DNA of 33,940 nucleotides from Candidatus Heimdallarchaeota archaeon (GCA_021399345.1 JAAFKI010000070.1:1-33940), one strand, 5' to 3'; positions 15,843-25,685 are shown, counted from the first letter of the stretch. Numbers and translations are program-made. The notes: generated from the letters alone by a model not told the origin.

Positions 15843-16832
15843 ATGAAAGTTCTTTTTATGACAAATGTAAAAGAAGAAGAAAAGAAAATTACCAAAAAAA
15901 CTATAGATTCTTCAGTCTTACTTACATACTATTCTGAGCTTGACGATGAAGAACAAAACAAGGCATTACAAATAGCTGATATCATTGTTGGTGGCAGACT
16001 AACTGACGAACACCTTGCAACTGTTAAGAATCTAAAATTTCACCAAATTTTAGGTACAGGATTGAATAGACACAAACTTAGTTTCTATAAGGAAAACAAC
16101 ATAATGCTATGCAATAATCATTCCCATGCACCAATTATTGCTGAACATGGCTTCTCTCTTCTTAATGCAGCTACAAAAGAGTTAGACAGAAATGATAAAC
16201 TCTTAAGAGAAGGAAATTGGGATTATAGAAAATTTCAGTCTGTAACATTATTCGATAAAACCATGCTATTCTTGGGATATGGAGAAATCGCTAAACAATT
16301 CAAAAAAATGTGTGACCCATTTAATATGAAATATCTAGCAATTAAAAGAGGTAAAGATTCTACAGTAGAAGATGTTGAGTTTTTTACAGTTGAGGAGAAA
16401 CTTGAAGCAATCAAACAAGCAGATTTTATCTTCAACAGTTTACCTGGAACCACAAAGACAGAAAATTTTCTAGACCAGAAGGAATTTGCTGTTATGAAGT
16501 CCTCAGCTATTATTGTTAATGTTGGAAGAGGGATAACAATTAATGCTGAAGCAATATTTAATGCCTTAAAAGACAAGAAAATAAAAGCAGCTGCCATTGA
16601 TGTCTGGTATAATTACCCACAAAGAAGAGGAAGTGATGAACAGGATCCAATCCCCTGTTATCCATCTGATTTTCCATTTCAAGAACTTGATAATATTATT
16701 ATGAGCGCTCATAGAGCATGGAATACAGACTTTCCTAGAAGATATTTTCTAGATGCAGTTATACCTAACATCAACCGTTTTATTCGAGGAGAAGAATTAA
16801 AAAATAGGGTAAATTTAGATGAAGAATATTAA
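15843..16832 (+). CDS. D-isomer-specific 2-hydroxyacid dehydrogenase family, atypical active site
   Basis: This 329-aa protein has a flavodoxin-like catalytic half and an inserted NAD-binding Rossmann domain (about 100-295). Visible motifs are the dinucleotide loop FLGYGEIA (143-150), FNSLPGTTKT (197-206), NVGRG (catalytic Arg, R229) and SAHRAW (catalytic His, H290). The spacing R229 to H290 (61) equals that of D-lactate dehydrogenase (R235 to H296). At the position of the catalytic Glu (29 after Arg) there is Y258 in DVWYNYP. The substrate is therefore uncertain, and activity may differ from lactate, glycerate or phosphoglycerate dehydrogenases. A TATA-like box is centred ~28 nt upstream of the ATG. 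It ends 1 nt from the convergent TVP38 gene. Confidence 0.85.
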   Translation: MKVLFMTNVKEEEKKITKKTIDSSVLLTYYSELDDEEQNKALQIADIIVGGRLTDEHLATVKNLKFHQILGTGLNRHKLSFYKENNIMLCNNHSHAPIIAEHGFSLLNAATKELDRNDKLLREGNWDYRKFQSVTLFDKTMLFLGYGEIAKQFKKMCDPFNMKYLAIKRGKDSTVEDVEFFTVEEKLEAIKQADFIFNSLPGTTKTENFLDQKEFAVMKSSAIIVNVGRGITINAEAIFNALKDKKIKAAAIDVWYNYPQRRGSDEQDPIPCYPSDFPFQELDNIIMSAHRAWNTDFPRRYFLDAVIPNINRFIRGEELKNRVNLDEEY

Positions 16833-16833
16833 T

Positions 16834-17706
16834 TCACTCATCTGTTTTTGATTCTAATTTGACTTTCTCAGATTTCTTTTGTATTCTGTTTCCTACTATT
16901 GAAGCTATTATAAGCATTAGAATTAGAACACCAAAGATGATGAAAAAGATCATGTTGAATTGCCCTGAAACTGCTTCAAATTGCTCTTGAGTTAGTGTAA
17001 GAATATATTCTGGTGCATTTCCACTTAATAATTTCACACCAAGAAATGCATAAAATATTGAACGTGGAATGGATCCGATAAAAGTTGCTAATGTATACTG
17101 TTTCCACCTAATATTAGAAATTCCTGCTGCATAAGATATGGGATCAAACATCACAACAGGAACAGCTCTTCCTACAATAATTGCCCAGACACCCCATTTC
17201 TCTATCCATTTATCCATTGCAATAACAAACCTGTCAGCAAAGCCAATATGATCACCTGTAGATTCTAGAATAGGTCTTCCCCCTTTGTTCGCAATATAGA
17301 ATGTTACAACACCACTTAAAACTGATCCAATAACTCCAACGAGTAATCCAAGCCAGATTCCATAAAGCATCCCCCCGCATAGCAATACTAATTCAGAAGG
17401 GATTGGGACAATCAAGCTTTGAATGATCATAAGCGCTAGAAAGAGAAAAATGGACCAATAACCCATTCTAACAAGGGGAGCTAGGAAATAATCTCGGATT
17501 ATCTCGAAAAGAAATGTTTTATCTATTATAATCATAATTAGTACAGCTACAGAAATAATGACTAATATCACAAAAAACGCTACAAGAACAATGCGTTTCT
17601 TTGTCCAAACTACTTTCTTTCTTCCAGTAGGAGTTAATGAATCATCGTTTTTCAAAGAATCATCATCGACTGAATCAGTATTACTTGATTCTATTGAGCT
17701 GCTCAT
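16834..17706 (-). CDS. TVP38/TMEM64 (VTT/DedA superfamily) membrane protein
   Basis: This 290-aa protein has a Ser/Asp-rich cytoplasmic N-terminus (about 1-30), then a membrane helix (about 35-62), the re-entrant core with IVPIPSELVLLCGG and YGIWLGLLVGVIGSVLSGVV (about 97-130), GRAVPVVMFDPISYAAG (about 182-198), and two further helices. Pro-rich re-entrant loops and the conserved Arg-x-x-P followed by SYAAG define the SNARE-associated/VTT family. Its members act as lipid scramblases or transporters in eukaryotes (TMEM41B, VMP1) and as undecaprenyl-phosphate flippases in bacteria (DedA). Specificity here is unknown. The ATG at 17706 has a TATA-like box about 28 nt upstream (17729-17739). Confidence 0.85.
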   Translation of the reverse strand: MSSSIESSNTDSVDDDSLKNDDSLTPTGRKKVVWTKKRIVLVAFFVILVIISVAVLIMIIIDKTFLFEIIRDYFLAPLVRMGYWSIFLFLALMIIQSLIVPIPSELVLLCGGMLYGIWLGLLVGVIGSVLSGVVTFYIANKGGRPILESTGDHIGFADRFVIAMDKWIEKWGVWAIIVGRAVPVVMFDPISYAAGISNIRWKQYTLATFIGSIPRSIFYAFLGVKLLSGNAPEYILTLTQEQFEAVSGQFNMIFFIIFGVLILMLIIASIVGNRIQKKSEKVKLESKTDE

Positions 17707-17968
17707 CTTGTTCTATCAACTTGCTTTACTATTTAAACTTTTCAAAGCAGAAAAAAGGATAATATGAGAAGACATCATACAAAATAAGAATACCTTTCTC
17801 AATTTAAGACAAAGAATATATAGAAACAAACCTCTTTTTCATGCATTACAGTTTCCAAAAATAGGTTAGAAGCATTCTCGCGGCTTTTTGAGAGAATTTT
17901 CTAATCACCACATACTTAAAACTGTTAAGCAATAGAAATATAAGTGCAAATATATTGAAAGTATTAGA
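17707..17968. other. divergent intergenic region, 262 nt
   Basis: The region lies between the divergent TVP38 and FtsX-permease genes and contains a promoter at each edge. It also holds an inverted repeat, ATTCTC (17874-17879) with GAGAAT (17892-17897), followed by a few T residues. That is a poor terminator fit because both flanking genes read outward; a small transcript or operator is possible. I see no ORF or tRNA. Confidence 0.35.
17935..17945 (+). promoter_or_regulatory. TATA box of the ABC permease-ATPase operon
   Basis: GAAATATAAGT is centred about 29 nt before the ATG at 17969 and is the only clear promoter for the two-gene transport unit. Confidence 0.5.
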
Positions 17969-20900
17969 ATGAAGAGAAAAAAGCCCCTTTATCTATTATT
18001 CATTATTATCTTATTTGTTTCATCAACAGTATCACTTAGTCAGCAATTGAGAGTGAATGCTCAAACAGGAATGGATGAAGATCTATTCTTACTCCTTAAC
18101 AGAACCGGAGATGAAATAGGTATAGAATCTAAATCAACTGTTGATACTTCAGGTAATTTTCATTTTCTCGCACGAATTTTATATGAAAATGGTACATTTA
18201 TGATAATTCACAAGGTAAATGGCGAAACCAACATTGTAATGATCGAAGAAAACTCTATTGAATATTTCGAGTTGTTTACCATAGATGGGGGGATTGAATT
18301 ATTTTACGCATTTCACACTTTCTTTGGTTATATGAAATTCCATAGATACAACTGGACAGAAACAGCAGGCCCAAATGATGGTGAATTTTATGCTTATAAT
18401 GCTAACATGAACTATCCTCGCATGAAGATCTATTATGAAGAAAATAATACTTTGTTCATGGTTTTAGCTTTCATTCAAAATTGGCCTCCAACATCGGAAA
18501 TTTCTACAACTAGATTTGAATTGTCGCGTTTTTACGAAAATGGAACACATGTTCTTGAGAAAGTTTGTGTTCTAGACTACGAATTTGACTATTTGGTTGA
18601 TTTTCATTATGTCAATGATACAATTTATAGTCTTTACAGATATACTCCTAGATTTTCCTACGTTCATTGGTATGGAACAATAGTTACGAAAGGGTACATC
18701 GATTCTTATGTGTCAAACAATATGACCATACTTGAAGGAGGGTTTGATCCAAAGTTTTATTTGACAAATGATGGGGATTTCAATCTAGCAATGGCAAGAG
18801 GCGACAAGATTTATCGTCTAAAATACTCTATAAACCAAACAATTGATTTTGCCGATTTCAATATTACAACCACAGGAGTTTATCCTTACAATAATTTTTA
18901 TGCTATTCAAGGAGAAAATAACTCAAAATATGTTATTAACTCAGAACCTCATGTTAGTACAGAGGAGTTTTTCTCTGGAGATAACCTGAAGTCTAAGGTA
19001 GCTATCATAACTGACGACTATACAAATTTCACAAAAGAAGAAATTTTCATTTATAATGTACCAGACAAAGATAATTATTATTCATTCTATGTTTATGAAA
19101 CAGAAGATGGAAAAAGAATATTTACACATACAACACTTCTAACGCAAGGAGATTTGCCAGGGCGCATCTTCTCAGAGGAGGAGATGATTGCATTCTATGT
19201 TTCCTCAGACTATGATATTGAAGAATTTAAAAAACTTGGTTTTCTTGGATTAGAGGAACTGAATAGATTCCAGATCTTTTTCAAGAATGTTGGCATTTAT
19301 TTAATAGTTGCTGGATCAGTTATAGTTCTTTTTGCTGCATTGCTTAGAAAGAGAGTGAAAATTAGTTTCATTCTAATTAAAAGATACTTGACTAGACCAA
19401 TATATGAGGATAAGAGCAAACTCCTTTTACCTTTTATCAATTTCTGGGTATTCATCTCTAATTTCTTCTCTTCGCTTTTTGATCTTTTTAAAACAAATAA
19501 GAGACGTCATCTAATGAATCTAATTAGCATGACTGTTTTAGCTTTAATCATATTAACAAGTACTGCACTATATAGTTCGAAGAGAGAAGTTTTGTTTGAT
19601 GAATATACAAATACTCTTAACATTCTAAATGATGGAAAAGCAAGTTTATCTCTTACTTACAATTATGATACTGGTAACCAATATGTAAGCATTCCAGCAG
19701 TACAACAATACGAAAAAATAGTTTTAAGTGAAATTTTCACTGGCTTTAAACTGGATCAGGAAGTATTTGCGAGTATTGTGAGTGGTTATGAATATACAAC
19801 TGCTTTCTATGGTATGATAGAGGATATGACGACCAGTACATCTTCTTTAAGAGGTATAACATATATAGCTTTATCAAATAATTACAGCAATTTCATTAAT
19901 GATAGCATTGTTGAGGGAAGATTACCTCAAGCACCTGGAGAAGTTTTATTAGAATACGATATCGCTACTGCTTCAAGTTTAAATGTTACAGTAAATGACA
20001 CAATTACTTTCTGGGGTTCGCAGCTAAATTATTACAACAGTTATCTTGGGGATACACATGTTAATCTAACGATAACCGGATTATTTGACGCTCCAACTCC
20101 AACTGAAATTGAAAATATATGGACAGATTATAATCTTCCATCAGATTCTTCTCAAGCTTTAGCTAGTATTTTTGGGGGTATGGTTTCATTTGGTGATAAC
20201 GCTTGGGCAAACTTAGAAGGATTAAATCCATATTACATGTTTGTAAATACTTACGTTCAATTCTACTATGATTTTAGTAACTTCAAACCAGAGATGTTAA
20301 CACAGTTAAAGGGGGATATTATAGAAATATCAGATGGGAACGCTCATTTCTTGAAATTCACTGGGGATATGAGAAATGGTTACTGGTACTTTAATACTGA
20401 ATTAAATAAAGTAATAGAAATTCTTGAACCAAGAATTCAGTCATCAATGTTATTGTTTTTCATGCTAGCTGTACCAATTCTTTATTTGGCAATATTTCTG
20501 ATATTTGAAACAAATGAATTGTATTCTAAAGGACTAGAACAAGAAGTAGAAATATTTCAAACGAAGGGATTGTCATCTAGAAGAATAGCCTTTAATTATA
20601 TGATTTTGAAGATTTTTGAAGCTATAACAGCATCATTTGTTGGGTTTGGTTTATCCTTTGCTTTAGTACCTCCATTACTTAAAGTTGATTCCTTCCTTAC
20701 ATTCAATCAGCAGAATCAAGTGCTAAATTTCAGTGGTTTGGGATGGGCCACGTTATTTACTGTAATAGCCTTAATAGTAGTCTCTATACCAAAGATTATA
20801 CAGGTTTCAACCAAGAAAACTACTTTCCAAAAAACTCCACAGCGACTTGTTACTCTATTAAAACAAATAAGAATTCCAACAATTCTACTAATTGGAGCTG

Positions 20901-22309
20901 GTATAGGTTTAACAATTCTTTTCTTCAGCTTGTACAAAGTAAATCTAAGAAATCTATCCTCTTCTGGAAATACATCATTTATAATGATAAATATCTATCT
21001 TGCAGGCTTAGGCGTACTATTAGCTCTATTAGGTATTGGATTGTTGCTCAAAGATTTGCATGGAATCATTATGATTGCAATAAGCAAAATTTCGTGGAAT
21101 CGGAGAAAAACTGTAGGATCATTTACATTAGTTGAAGTTCGTTCAGACATCAAACTATTTAGTAACATGTTCTTTGCTTTTCTGTTAATAGTAGGAATTA
21201 CTATTCCATCAATTATGAGTCCCTTAACTGTAGAATTCAATTATGATAAAGATGCATATTTGTACAATGGAGCAGATATATTCGTAAAGAATTGGATGGA
21301 TCAGAATCAATCTCTCTTGCAGGAGATTCAAGCTATACCAGAAGTAGAGAGTACTGCGTTTGTTCATGAAGTAGAAGCTAGTTATGATTTTGAACCGATA
21401 TCAGTTTATCTGATAGAGAATACAACGGAGTTTTTGAACACGGTTAATTCTCCACCAAGTAGGTTATTTGATAATTGGGAAGAGACAATAACAGCACTAG
21501 AAGCTAATGACACAATGCTTAGCACAAAATACTTCTTTGATGATAGAGCAGGTGAGAAACATGAATTCGAATTTGAGTCACTCTTTCCACCATTGAATTT
21601 TACATTCGAAATATATGACATATTCAATTATATACCAATCTTTTACACAGCTGGAGAATATATTCCAGGAGTAACAGTGAGAATTGCTGGAGTGGTAATG
21701 ACACAATATAATTTCGAAAGAATAAGGGAAACTTTCTACATATCAAGCGAGATAATCAAAGATAGGTTGCTCATTAAACTGTCAAAAGACGCAGATCATG
21801 AGCAGATAGGGCAATATCTAATTGAAGAACTGAACCTAAACATAGATTCAGCAATTACTGATAGTGATGATAGACAATTTGAAACATTTCCATTCTTCAA
21901 TATAGTTTCGGCAGAATTCGCTCTTTCAATGCTAGTATGTTTGATAGCTATAGCTTTCATAAGCATAAGCAATCCCATAAAGATTCTACAACAAAGAATA
22001 ACCAAAAATGATAGACTAAAGAAGATGGGAATATCTACAAAAAGAATTATACGCTTAACGATGTTCGAAGCGATGTTCACTGGGATTATACCAGGATTAT
22101 TATTAGGAACAGGAGTGGGATTCGCCATAATGTGGGGATTCACTTGGGCAACGAAGAGATTCTTCTATAGTGGAATAAATTATCTGTGGAAATTCAACGC
22201 ATTAGCATTCATTATAGCTTACATAGTAGCACCTGTACTTTTCATGGGGATATTTTATCTGTCGATGAAAAGAAATTATGCAAAATATATGCCAAGGAAT
22301 CTGGAGTAG
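17969..22309 (+). CDS. giant FtsX/MacB-type ABC permease with two tandem FtsX units
   Basis: This 1446-aa protein starts with a signal/anchor helix (about 8-25) and a beta-rich extracellular domain of ~410 residues. A membrane helix follows at about 440-460. Two FtsX units come next. Unit 1: membrane helices at about 517, 828, 880 and 922, with a ~290-aa extracellular domain between the first two. Unit 2: helices at about 1066, 1316, 1370 and 1410, with a ~230-aa extracellular domain. Two linker helices (about 968 and 1006) join the units. The internal duplication supplies both permease halves in one chain. The family (MacB, LolCDE, FtsX) moves lipoproteins or peptides or transmits mechanical force rather than importing solutes. 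The ATPase gene follows by 8 nt. Confidence 0.85.
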   Translation: MKRKKPLYLLFIIILFVSSTVSLSQQLRVNAQTGMDEDLFLLLNRTGDEIGIESKSTVDTSGNFHFLARILYENGTFMIIHKVNGETNIVMIEENSIEYFELFTIDGGIELFYAFHTFFGYMKFHRYNWTETAGPNDGEFYAYNANMNYPRMKIYYEENNTLFMVLAFIQNWPPTSEISTTRFELSRFYENGTHVLEKVCVLDYEFDYLVDFHYVNDTIYSLYRYTPRFSYVHWYGTIVTKGYIDSYVSNNMTILEGGFDPKFYLTNDGDFNLAMARGDKIYRLKYSINQTIDFADFNITTTGVYPYNNFYAIQGENNSKYVINSEPHVSTEEFFSGDNLKSKVAIITDDYTNFTKEEIFIYNVPDKDNYYSFYVYETEDGKRIFTHTTLLTQGDLPGRIFSEEEMIAFYVSSDYDIEEFKKLGFLGLEELNRFQIFFKNVGIYLIVAGSVIVLFAALLRKRVKISFILIKRYLTRPIYEDKSKLLLPFINFWVFISNFFSSLFDLFKTNKRRHLMNLISMTVLALIILTSTALYSSKREVLFDEYTNTLNILNDGKASLSLTYNYDTGNQYVSIPAVQQYEKIVLSEIFTGFKLDQEVFASIVSGYEYTTAFYGMIEDMTTSTSSLRGITYIALSNNYSNFINDSIVEGRLPQAPGEVLLEYDIATASSLNVTVNDTITFWGSQLNYYNSYLGDTHVNLTITGLFDAPTPTEIENIWTDYNLPSDSSQALASIFGGMVSFGDNAWANLEGLNPYYMFVNTYVQFYYDFSNFKPEMLTQLKGDIIEISDGNAHFLKFTGDMRNGYWYFNTELNKVIEILEPRIQSSMLLFFMLAVPILYLAIFLIFETNELYSKGLEQEVEIFQTKGLSSRRIAFNYMILKIFEAITASFVGFGLSFALVPPLLKVDSFLTFNQQNQVLNFSGLGWATLFTVIALIVVSIPKIIQVSTKKTTFQKTPQRLVTLLKQIRIPTILLIGAGIGLTILFFSLYKVNLRNLSSSGNTSFIMINIYLAGLGVLLALLGIGLLLKDLHGIIMIAISKISWNRRKTVGSFTLVEVRSDIKLFSNMFFAFLLIVGITIPSIMSPLTVEFNYDKDAYLYNGADIFVKNWMDQNQSLLQEIQAIPEVESTAFVHEVEASYDFEPISVYLIENTTEFLNTVNSPPSRLFDNWEETITALEANDTMLSTKYFFDDRAGEKHEFEFESLFPPLNFTFEIYDIFNYIPIFYTAGEYIPGVTVRIAGVVMTQYNFERIRETFYISSEIIKDRLLIKLSKDADHEQIGQYLIEELNLNIDSAITDSDDRQFETFPFFNIVSAEFALSMLVCLIAIAFISISNPIKILQQRITKNDRLKKMGISTKRIIRLTMFEAMFTGIIPGLLLGTGVGFAIMWGFTWATKRFFYSGINYLWKFNALAFIIAYIVAPVLFMGIFYLSMKRNYAKYMPRNLE

Positions 22310-22317
22310 TGATAAAA

Positions 22318-24060
22318 ATGATAAGATGTGTAGACGTAATTAAAATTTACCACGATCCAGTAACAGAATACAAAGTATCTGCATTAAGAGGACTAGATTT
22401 AGATATAGGGGACGGAGAGCTTGTATCGATCATTGGTCCGTCTGGGGCGGGTAAGACCACTTTAATGAACATTCTGTCAGGGGTCGATACTCCAACTGGT
22501 GGATTGGTGATGATAAGAGGGGTACAACTGGATTTACTAACTGAAAAAGAAAGAAGAAAATTCAGATATGAAAACATAGGTCTTGTAAATCAATTTACAA
22601 GCAAGAATCTCTACTCACAACTAACAGTTAAAGATAATGTTCTAATGCCTATGAAAATGAAATATACTCCAAGAGAAATGGCTAGAAAAGAAATGGAAGA
22701 ATTACTAAAATTATTCAACCTATCACATGTGAAAAACAACAAAGCAGCAAAAATAAGTGGAGGGGAGTCGATGAGACTTTCCATAGCCATAGCTTTGGCA
22801 AGACAACCACATTTCATTCTCGCAGATGAACCTACTGGTCAATTAGATTCGAAAAACACTTTCAGTATAATTGACACTCTAAAAGGAGTAAATAAAGAAT
22901 TAGGCACAACTATGGTTATTGTCACTCATGACGTTAGATATCGAAATGTTTTCGAAAAGAGCTTCCTCATTCGTGATGGAAGACTTGTTGGCGTGGGTTA
23001 TGAAGCAGAAAGACAAAAGTTAGATATTTTTAAGGATGCTTCTGAATTGAACCGAGCCTACATTGATCCTTCTCATATGCTTCAAATTCCGGATAGAGTT
23101 AAGAATTCAATTGCTCTTCGAGAATTTGCTGAATTTGAGGTTCATCCTTCAAAGAAACTAGCAATGCTTTGGAATCCTGATCTAGTAACTAAAGAAGAAG
23201 TTTTCAATATCCTTCAGCAACCTCCAGAGGAATATAAGGAGACAGTAGATGAACTTTCGTTTGACGATGTTCGATATCTTTTCGAAAATGAATTCAAATA
23301 CAATCCAAAAGCTATGGACTATATTCGCATAAAGGGATTAGAAAAGGGTTATCGAGTTTTTGGTCAACTTCACCCAGTTATTAAAGGCATAGATCTTACC
23401 ATTAAGAAAGGTGACTTTCTTTTTATCTCTGGTCCATCTGGAGTAGGAAAAACCACCTTACTTAATACTATTGCAGGGCTTTTGATTCCTGACAAGGGGT
23501 CAGTTCGCATTGGCGACTATTCAATAGGAAAGGCAGATGATACATCCAGATCAGATTTTAGATTGGAGAACATAGCCTATATAACTCAATATCACAGTCT
23601 TTTTGAGCCAATTCAACTGAAAGATAATCTAATAGTTCCTTACATATTTCTTGACAAGGAATACAATCCAGATATCGGAAATGAAATAACTAAAAATGTT
23701 CATATCAGTCATAAATTAGAATCATATCCTGATGAATTATCAGCTGGTGAAAAACAGAGAGCAACTTTATCCTTGGCTCTTACTCGACAAACTCCAATTC
23801 TGCTTGCAGATGAACCTACAGCCAATATGGACTCTGATTTAGCAAGAGAGATTATGGATGTTTTAATGAATTTCGTGAAAGAGAACAACGCGACCTTCAT
23901 CATGTGCAGTCATGATTTATCTCTATTAAGACCTGGTTTCAGACATCTTCGTATTTCTGATGGTCTTATTACAAATGATTCTAGAATTACTCAAGACTCT
24001 TTGAAAGGGATACTCAAAGAATATCTGCAAATACAAGAAGATTATACTAATAAAAAATAA
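22318..24060 (+). CDS. tandem double-NBD ABC ATPase (MacB/LolD-type)
   Basis: This 580-aa protein has two complete ABC domains. Domain 1: Walker A GPSGAGKTT (40-48), signature SGGES (148-152), Walker B ILADEP (167-172), H-loop H204. Domain 2: Walker A GPSGVGKTT (372-380), signature SAGEK (475-479), Walker B LLADEP (495-500), H-loop H532. A helical linker of ~100 residues joins them. The second signature has Ala for Gly, so the two ATP sites may differ. Start: the frame is open to 22186 inside the permease, but the ABC fold begins at MIRCVDVIKIYHD, and the ATG at 22318 follows GGAG at 22303-22306, so I use that; a GTG at 22309 overlapping the permease stop is the alternative. It forms an operon with the duplicated permease, and a T-rich tract (24072-24079) follows the stop codon. 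Confidence 0.9.
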   Translation: MIRCVDVIKIYHDPVTEYKVSALRGLDLDIGDGELVSIIGPSGAGKTTLMNILSGVDTPTGGLVMIRGVQLDLLTEKERRKFRYENIGLVNQFTSKNLYSQLTVKDNVLMPMKMKYTPREMARKEMEELLKLFNLSHVKNNKAAKISGGESMRLSIAIALARQPHFILADEPTGQLDSKNTFSIIDTLKGVNKELGTTMVIVTHDVRYRNVFEKSFLIRDGRLVGVGYEAERQKLDIFKDASELNRAYIDPSHMLQIPDRVKNSIALREFAEFEVHPSKKLAMLWNPDLVTKEEVFNILQQPPEEYKETVDELSFDDVRYLFENEFKYNPKAMDYIRIKGLEKGYRVFGQLHPVIKGIDLTIKKGDFLFISGPSGVGKTTLLNTIAGLLIPDKGSVRIGDYSIGKADDTSRSDFRLENIAYITQYHSLFEPIQLKDNLIVPYIFLDKEYNPDIGNEITKNVHISHKLESYPDELSAGEKQRATLSLALTRQTPILLADEPTANMDSDLAREIMDVLMNFVKENNATFIMCSHDLSLLRPGFRHLRISDGLITNDSRITQDSLKGILKEYLQIQEDYTNKK

Positions 24061-24102
24061 TCATCTTCTTCCTTTTTTTAAAATTAATCGTATTTAGGAA
24101 AA

Positions 24103-24114
24103 GTTAAAATTACT
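24103..24114 (+). promoter_or_regulatory. TATA-like box of the SerRS gene
   Basis: GTTAAAATTACT is centred ~32 nt upstream of the ATG at 24141. It is weaker than most boxes in this window. Confidence 0.35.
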
Positions 24115-24140
24115 TAGATAGATTTTCTTTTGTAATCACT

Positions 24141-25685
24141 ATGAAACACTATCTCGAAGTACAATTTACATTAAGTGGTCCCTTACCTTCTGAAAGTAAG
24201 GGTGAAATTGAAGAACTTTTCAAACGATTCAGTGAAAAAACCCAAGAATCAAGAGATAAAGGGGAATTCAAGATAACTTCATGGAAAACTAAGGAAACTA
24301 AACTTGATATAATAATTACATCTGTTGATTCACTTTCTCCACATGTGGCAGTACTCAGATTAAGGAAACAGCTCTCTGCTGCGATAGGTAAAAAATACCG
24401 CGTAGGACTAAGAGGTTTTGCCTTTATCAAATATATCATTGAAACAGAATTGGAAGAAAAACCTGTTAAAGAGTTCACTTTACCATTAGTAAAAAATCTA
24501 GAGTTCTTTGAAGAAGAAGGAAAGAGTTTTGTTAAAATCGAAATTGATCCAGAAATCGAGGAAGACTTTGTAGAAAAAGGAGCAATTGAACGTATTGTGC
24601 GTCGAGTAGGTGAAAAAATTTCCAAACAACATTATGGAGCTAAGAAAGAACATCATCAAATTTCCTGGTATAGTGGGGAAAAGAAACATCATACTGAAGA
24701 AAATCCTACTCAGCTTATGCAAAACGCAAATTGGATTCAACGAACAAATTACAGAAACCAGTGGATACTGACTCCTACTATAACCGCTTTAGCTGAAGCA
24801 TTAAAACAAATAATGATAGATTATATTTATGAACCTCTAGGGTTCGATCAAATGATGATACCAAAACTGGTAGATTGGTCAATTTGGTTGAGATCTGAGC
24901 ATGCTGAAGGAATTTATCAAGGGGGTTTTGAACCCTATTTCGTAGTTCAACCAAAGTCTGCTGACCCCGAATACTTTGAAGAGATTGCGGATTATATAAC
25001 AATAACAAAAACTATCCCTACAGAGAAACTAGCTGAGAAAGTTTCTGCGCCCATTGGAGGATTATCTTACGCCCAGTGCCCCCCATTTTGGTCATTTTTA
25101 CAAGGTAAAACCATAGCAAAAAAAAGCCTTCCAATTAAAATATTTGACTGGAGTGGCCCCACCTATCGCTATGAGTCAGGTAGTGCTTACGGATTTGAAA
25201 GAGTTGATGAATTACACCGTATTGAAACATTATTCATAGGTTCTCCTGAACAAGCTAAAGAAATAGGAATACAAGTCAAAGACAAACTTAGGGTTATCTT
25301 TGAAGAAGTTCTTGATTTAGAGGTTAGAGAAGCCAAAGTTACTCCCTGGTGGTTACAACAATCTGCTCATGAGGATGAAATGGATACTGCTGAAGATCTA
25401 GTTGTCGGAACTATAGATTACGAAGCTTATATGCCCTATAGAGGTACTCGAGAGAAGAGTGAATGGTTAGAAATTCAGAATATTTCTATAATTGGTCAGA
25501 AATATCCAAAAGGTTTCTCTGTTAAAGCTGAAGGAAATATTGAATTGTGGTCTGGATGTGGTGGTGGTAGTTTCGAGAGATTTCTTACAGCTTTTATTTC
25601 TCAGAAAGGTTTGGACATGAATAATTGGCCTGAGAAATTTAAGAAATATATTGATAAACTTCCAGAACCAGTAAAATTCCATTAA
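24141..25685 (+). CDS. serS2: seryl-tRNA synthetase, rare methanogenic-type (zinc-dependent)
   Basis: SerRS charges tRNA-Ser with serine. This 514-aa protein matches the methanogenic type (SerS2), not the common bacterial-type enzyme: the N-terminal domain is an alpha/beta fold (about 1-165) instead of a long coiled-coil arm. The three zinc ligands that read serine are present as C313 (YAQCPPF), E362 (HRIETLF) and C473 (SGCGGG), in spacing close to the M. barkeri enzyme (C306, E355, C461). Motif 2 is YRYESG (342-347) and motif 3 ends GGGSFERF (474-481). The ATG at 24141 has a weak TATA box upstream. No second SerRS lies in the window, so I cannot say if this is the only copy in the genome. 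Confidence 0.95.
   Translation: MKHYLEVQFTLSGPLPSESKGEIEELFKRFSEKTQESRDKGEFKITSWKTKETKLDIIITSVDSLSPHVAVLRLRKQLSAAIGKKYRVGLRGFAFIKYIIETELEEKPVKEFTLPLVKNLEFFEEEGKSFVKIEIDPEIEEDFVEKGAIERIVRRVGEKISKQHYGAKKEHHQISWYSGEKKHHTEENPTQLMQNANWIQRTNYRNQWILTPTITALAEALKQIMIDYIYEPLGFDQMMIPKLVDWSIWLRSEHAEGIYQGGFEPYFVVQPKSADPEYFEEIADYITITKTIPTEKLAEKVSAPIGGLSYAQCPPFWSFLQGKTIAKKSLPIKIFDWSGPTYRYESGSAYGFERVDELHRIETLFIGSPEQAKEIGIQVKDKLRVIFEEVLDLEVREAKVTPWWLQQSAHEDEMDTAEDLVVGTIDYEAYMPYRGTREKSEWLEIQNISIIGQKYPKGFSVKAEGNIELWSGCGGGSFERFLTAFISQKGLDMNNWPEKFKKYIDKLPEPVKFH

Noticed and set aside
17874..17897. Hairpin with T residues as a terminator
   Set aside because: Both flanking genes read outward from this spacer, so there is no transcript known to end here; kept only as part of the intergenic description.
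20743..21135. 130-codon plus-strand ORF inside the permease gene
   Set aside because: The product is Asn/Ser-rich and looks like an out-of-frame reading of membrane-helix codons; the permease frame is clearly real.
22186..22317. 44-codon N-terminal extension of the double ATPase
   Set aside because: It lies wholly inside the permease 3' end in another frame; the ABC fold starts at the ATG at 22318.
24149..24740. Minus-strand ORFs opposite the SerRS gene
   Set aside because: Shadows of a strongly conserved enzyme; the translations look random.
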